From positions 29,043,216-29,107,215 of the forward strand of contig NC_079231.1 in the NCBI RefSeq assembly GCF_029633865.1: 64,000 nucleotides of DNA, written 5' to 3'. The notes under the pieces were generated by a model, which worked only from the letters and a program-made list of their open reading frames with translations, made no database searches and was not told where the DNA came from. Below, piece after piece: positions 62,017 through 64,000 of the stretch. The translations under genes were made by a program, and so were the position numbers. Every line of letters starts with the position of its first letter. The stretch's first letter is position 1. Source of the DNA: Lampris incognitus (Eukaryota; Chordata; Actinopteri; Lampriformes; Lampridae).

Positions 62017-62445
62017 TAGTAGACATCATTGTTGGCGGTCACTCGGAGTCGAGCGTCCTCCCTCTGGGTCTTCAGGTGGGTGTAGAATTTGATCCTGGAG
62101 CCACATAATGGGAGTACACCTGCACATGATAGCTTTTTACATGGAGTGGCTGATGCTCCTGCAGCCACCACATGGTCCTTGGCACGGGATGGCCAGAGTC
62201 CAATGGCATGGAGAACCAAGACAAGTGGGGACCACCCTCTATTGCAGCCTTCATCCACCTTCACTGTTGTTGTGACCTGAAGACATCTTACACCAGTTCC
62301 ACCGTTGAGGTCTTTGTTAGATCGCGCTTCGTCTGGAACCTCCCCCTTGACCTGTCCGCCTTGGGTGACCCTACCAGGAGCCAAGCTCCGAATGGCATTC
62401 TCAACCATGGCAAGGTCGTGATCCAGGAGAAGTAGAAGTAGTAGT
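62017..62445. repeat. Unclassified repeat bounded by GTAGTAGT runs
   Basis: Lies between the (GTAGTAGTATTAGTAG) tail at 62007 and a GTAGTAGTAGTAGTCATTGA run at 62434-62456. The shared end suggests a retroposed unit using a similar tail. Frames on both strands show no known domain. Confidence 0.35.
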
Positions 62446-62515
62446 AGTAGTCATTGATACTCACACTGAGCCATACTCACAAAGTTATCTCTTCTCTCTC
62501 ATGTCTCTCAAACAG

Positions 62516-62764
62516 CAAGTGAAACTAACTCCAGGCCCAGCCCTAGACCTAGTCCCAGATCAAGCTCTACTGGCAGTCAGAGTGAGTCGACTTCTCTTTG
62601 GAACCGGCCCAATCAAAACCAGACTCTCATAGATATGACTCCCTCTTCAACCCCTGACACAACACTGGCCTCGGTCCCAGCTCCAATGCCAACTCCAGCC
62701 TCCATCCCAGCTCAAGCCCATATTCAAACTCCAAACCAAACTCCATCCCCGGCATCAACTGGAC
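62516..62764 (+). CDS. TRIM exon, 249 bp, phase 1-1, low-complexity linker
   Basis: TCAAACAG/CAAGTG...GGAC/GTAAGA. Rich in Ser, Thr, Pro and Gln (SRPSPRPSPRSSSTGSQSES, later PAPMPTPASIPAQAH). It keeps the phase of the mini-exons. Predicted disordered linker between coiled coil and any C-terminal domain. Confidence 0.7.
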
Positions 62765-62978
62765 GTAAGAAACCTTTGAATCCTTGCTGTGCAAGTATGA
62801 TTGTTCTGATATCTATTATTTGAGTGTACTTTATCTAGTCCCAAAAATCTGCTATGATCTGAGATTCGTGGTATCATCTGCAACACATAAATGTTCTTGT
62901 GAAAAGAGTGGTGAAATGGTGCCTTTTTTCCACTCATCTTCTTTTGCTTCTGTTGTTTCTTGTTCACTGTTCAATCAG

Positions 62979-63083
62979 GTTTCAGCCGAATGGGCTCTAT
63001 CAGCAGCATCTTCCGCTCTCTTCGCCATGCCACTGCCCAAGCCACACAAGCCACCAACACTCAGTCCAGAGGAGGAAACCCAT
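62979..63083 (+). CDS. TRIM exon, 105 bp, phase 1-1
   Basis: TTCAATCAG/GTTTCAG...CCCAT/GTAAGA. Reads RFSRMGSISSIFRSLRHATA followed by a Gln/Thr-rich end; a short basic amphipathic helix is possible. Confidence 0.68.
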
Positions 63084-63159
63084 GTAAGACCTGACCTTAT
63101 CCTCCCATCTGCCTCTTACTAATATGGGTGTGAAAAGAATGCAAAAATGGACACACAAG

Positions 63160-63597
63160 GGCGTCCGGGTAGCGTAGCGGTCTATTAAGTTGCCTACCAA
63201 CACAGAGATCACCGGCTCAAATCCCCGTGTTACCTCCAGCTTGGTAGGGCATCCCTGCAGACACAATTGGCCGTGTCTGTGGGTGAGAAGCTGGATGTGG
63301 GTATGTGTCCTGGTCGCTGCATTGGCGCCTCCTCTGGTCGGTCAGGGCACCTGTTGGGTGGGAGGGGGAACTGGGGGGGAATAGCATGATCCTCCCACAC
63401 GCTACGTCCCCTGGTGAAACTCCTCACTGTCAGTTGAAAAGAAGCTGCTGGTGACTCCACATGTATCGGAGGAGGGATGTGGTAGTCTGCAGCCCTCCCC
63501 GGATCAGCAGAGGGGGTGCAGCAGCAACAGGGATGGCTCAGAAAAGTGGGATAATTGGACGGGTACAATTGCGGAGAAAAAAGGGGGGGAAATATAA
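63160..63597 (+). mobile_element. tRNA-SINE copy 3, full length
   Basis: Head GGGCGTCCGGGTAGCGTAGC with box A and box B (GGCTCAAATCC, 63214-63224), then the shared body and an A-rich tail. It lies in the intron between the 105-bp and 36-bp exons. Confidence 0.85.
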
Positions 63598-63950
63598 AAA
63601 AAGAAAAAAAGAAAAACCTTGTTTTCATAAGCTGGCTGCCAAACAGTCGTGTTTCATATTCATACTGTGGCAGTTCCAACGTGCCCTGCTGAACAGCCAT
63701 CAGGCCCCCCTTTAACTTCCTACATCAGCAACCTTACAAGCAACCAGCAGTTAGAAATGCAAAGCTCCGCATCCAGATGATACATGTGGTAAATAGTCCC
63801 ATGTCTCTCAGGTAAGCCCGCATGACAGAGGCTTGCAAGCTGAGGAAGTAAGACGGGTTTTTCAAACTGGTCATCATTTAGTTGTATATGACATGTGAAG
63901 GCTGAGTTAAGGTCAGATCAGTGTATTCAGCAGCTGTGTCTTCTGAACAG

Positions 63951-63986
63951 GGCTGATGGACAGTCTTGCTGAGATACCAACACAAG
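63951..63986 (+). CDS. TRIM mini-exon, 36 bp, phase 1-1
   Basis: CTGAACAG/GGCTGATGG...CACAAG/GTAAGA. Joined to the preceding T it reads WLMDSLAEIPTQ. The gene continues past the window. Confidence 0.6.
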
Positions 63987-64000
63987 GTAAGATCACAATC

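Overview
This window looks like nuclear DNA of a teleost fish. It has spliced vertebrate genes with short introns, very long (AC)n/(GT)n microsatellites, tRNA-derived SINEs, and a mixture of retroelements typical of fish: Penelope-like, L1/Tx1-type, RTE-type and CR1/L2-type LINEs, and several Ty3/Gypsy clades. The species cannot be named from the sequence.

Two host genes are supported. At the left edge (1603-1868, + strand) is the last coding exon of an M14 metallocarboxypeptidase, best matched to carboxypeptidase O (cpo), with a GPI-anchor-like C-terminus and a poly(A) signal at 2357. On the right (49495 to past the window end, + strand) is a TRIM/RBCC-family E3 ubiquitin ligase gene of TRIM25/finTRIM type. 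It has a RING plus B-box exon, the canonical 96-bp and 234-bp coiled-coil exons, a 160-bp exon, and then a run of small symmetrical phase-1 exons encoding a Ser/Arg/Pro/Thr-rich linker. Any PRY/SPRY exon lies outside the window.

Between the two genes, 11373-46647 is one nested retrotransposon complex. The outermost element is a minus-strand L1/Tx1-type LINE (ORF1 at 45587-46465, ORF2 from 32335 down to 11507). It is bounded by a 12-bp target-site duplication (CCAAAGGAAATG at 11373 and 46636) and would be about 6.2 kb without its insertions. Three Gypsy elements sit directly in it. (A) A + strand element with a PNMA-like Gag, 15182-32220, target duplication CTTG. (D) A CsRn1-type minus-strand element, 33279-37578, duplication ACGT, with a tRNA-Trp primer site. 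(E) A young minus-strand element with 873-bp LTRs, 37690-45365, duplication CCTA, with a tRNA-Leu(UAA) primer site. A Mag-type Gypsy (B, 16344-26248, duplication ACAGT) is inserted in the 5' LTR of A, and a sushi-type chromovirus (C, 20232-25933, minus strand, duplication AATGG) is inserted in B. The insertion order is therefore L1, then A, then B, then C, with D and E independently in the L1.

The remaining DNA holds older fragments. Penelope-like pieces lie at 1-832, 4900-6433, 10378-10750 and 60583-61030, several carrying hammerhead-ribozyme-like cores. There are LINE tails, three copies of one tRNA-SINE, a cluster of three inverted repeats at 3510-4345, a 1.8-kb minisatellite in TRIM intron 1, and other satellites. 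The most interesting items are the Gypsy element with a PNMA-like Gag, the self-priming geometry of the sushi-type element, the hammerhead motifs, and the serial mini-exons of the TRIM gene. Exon edges, target duplications and mismatch counts were all read by eye.
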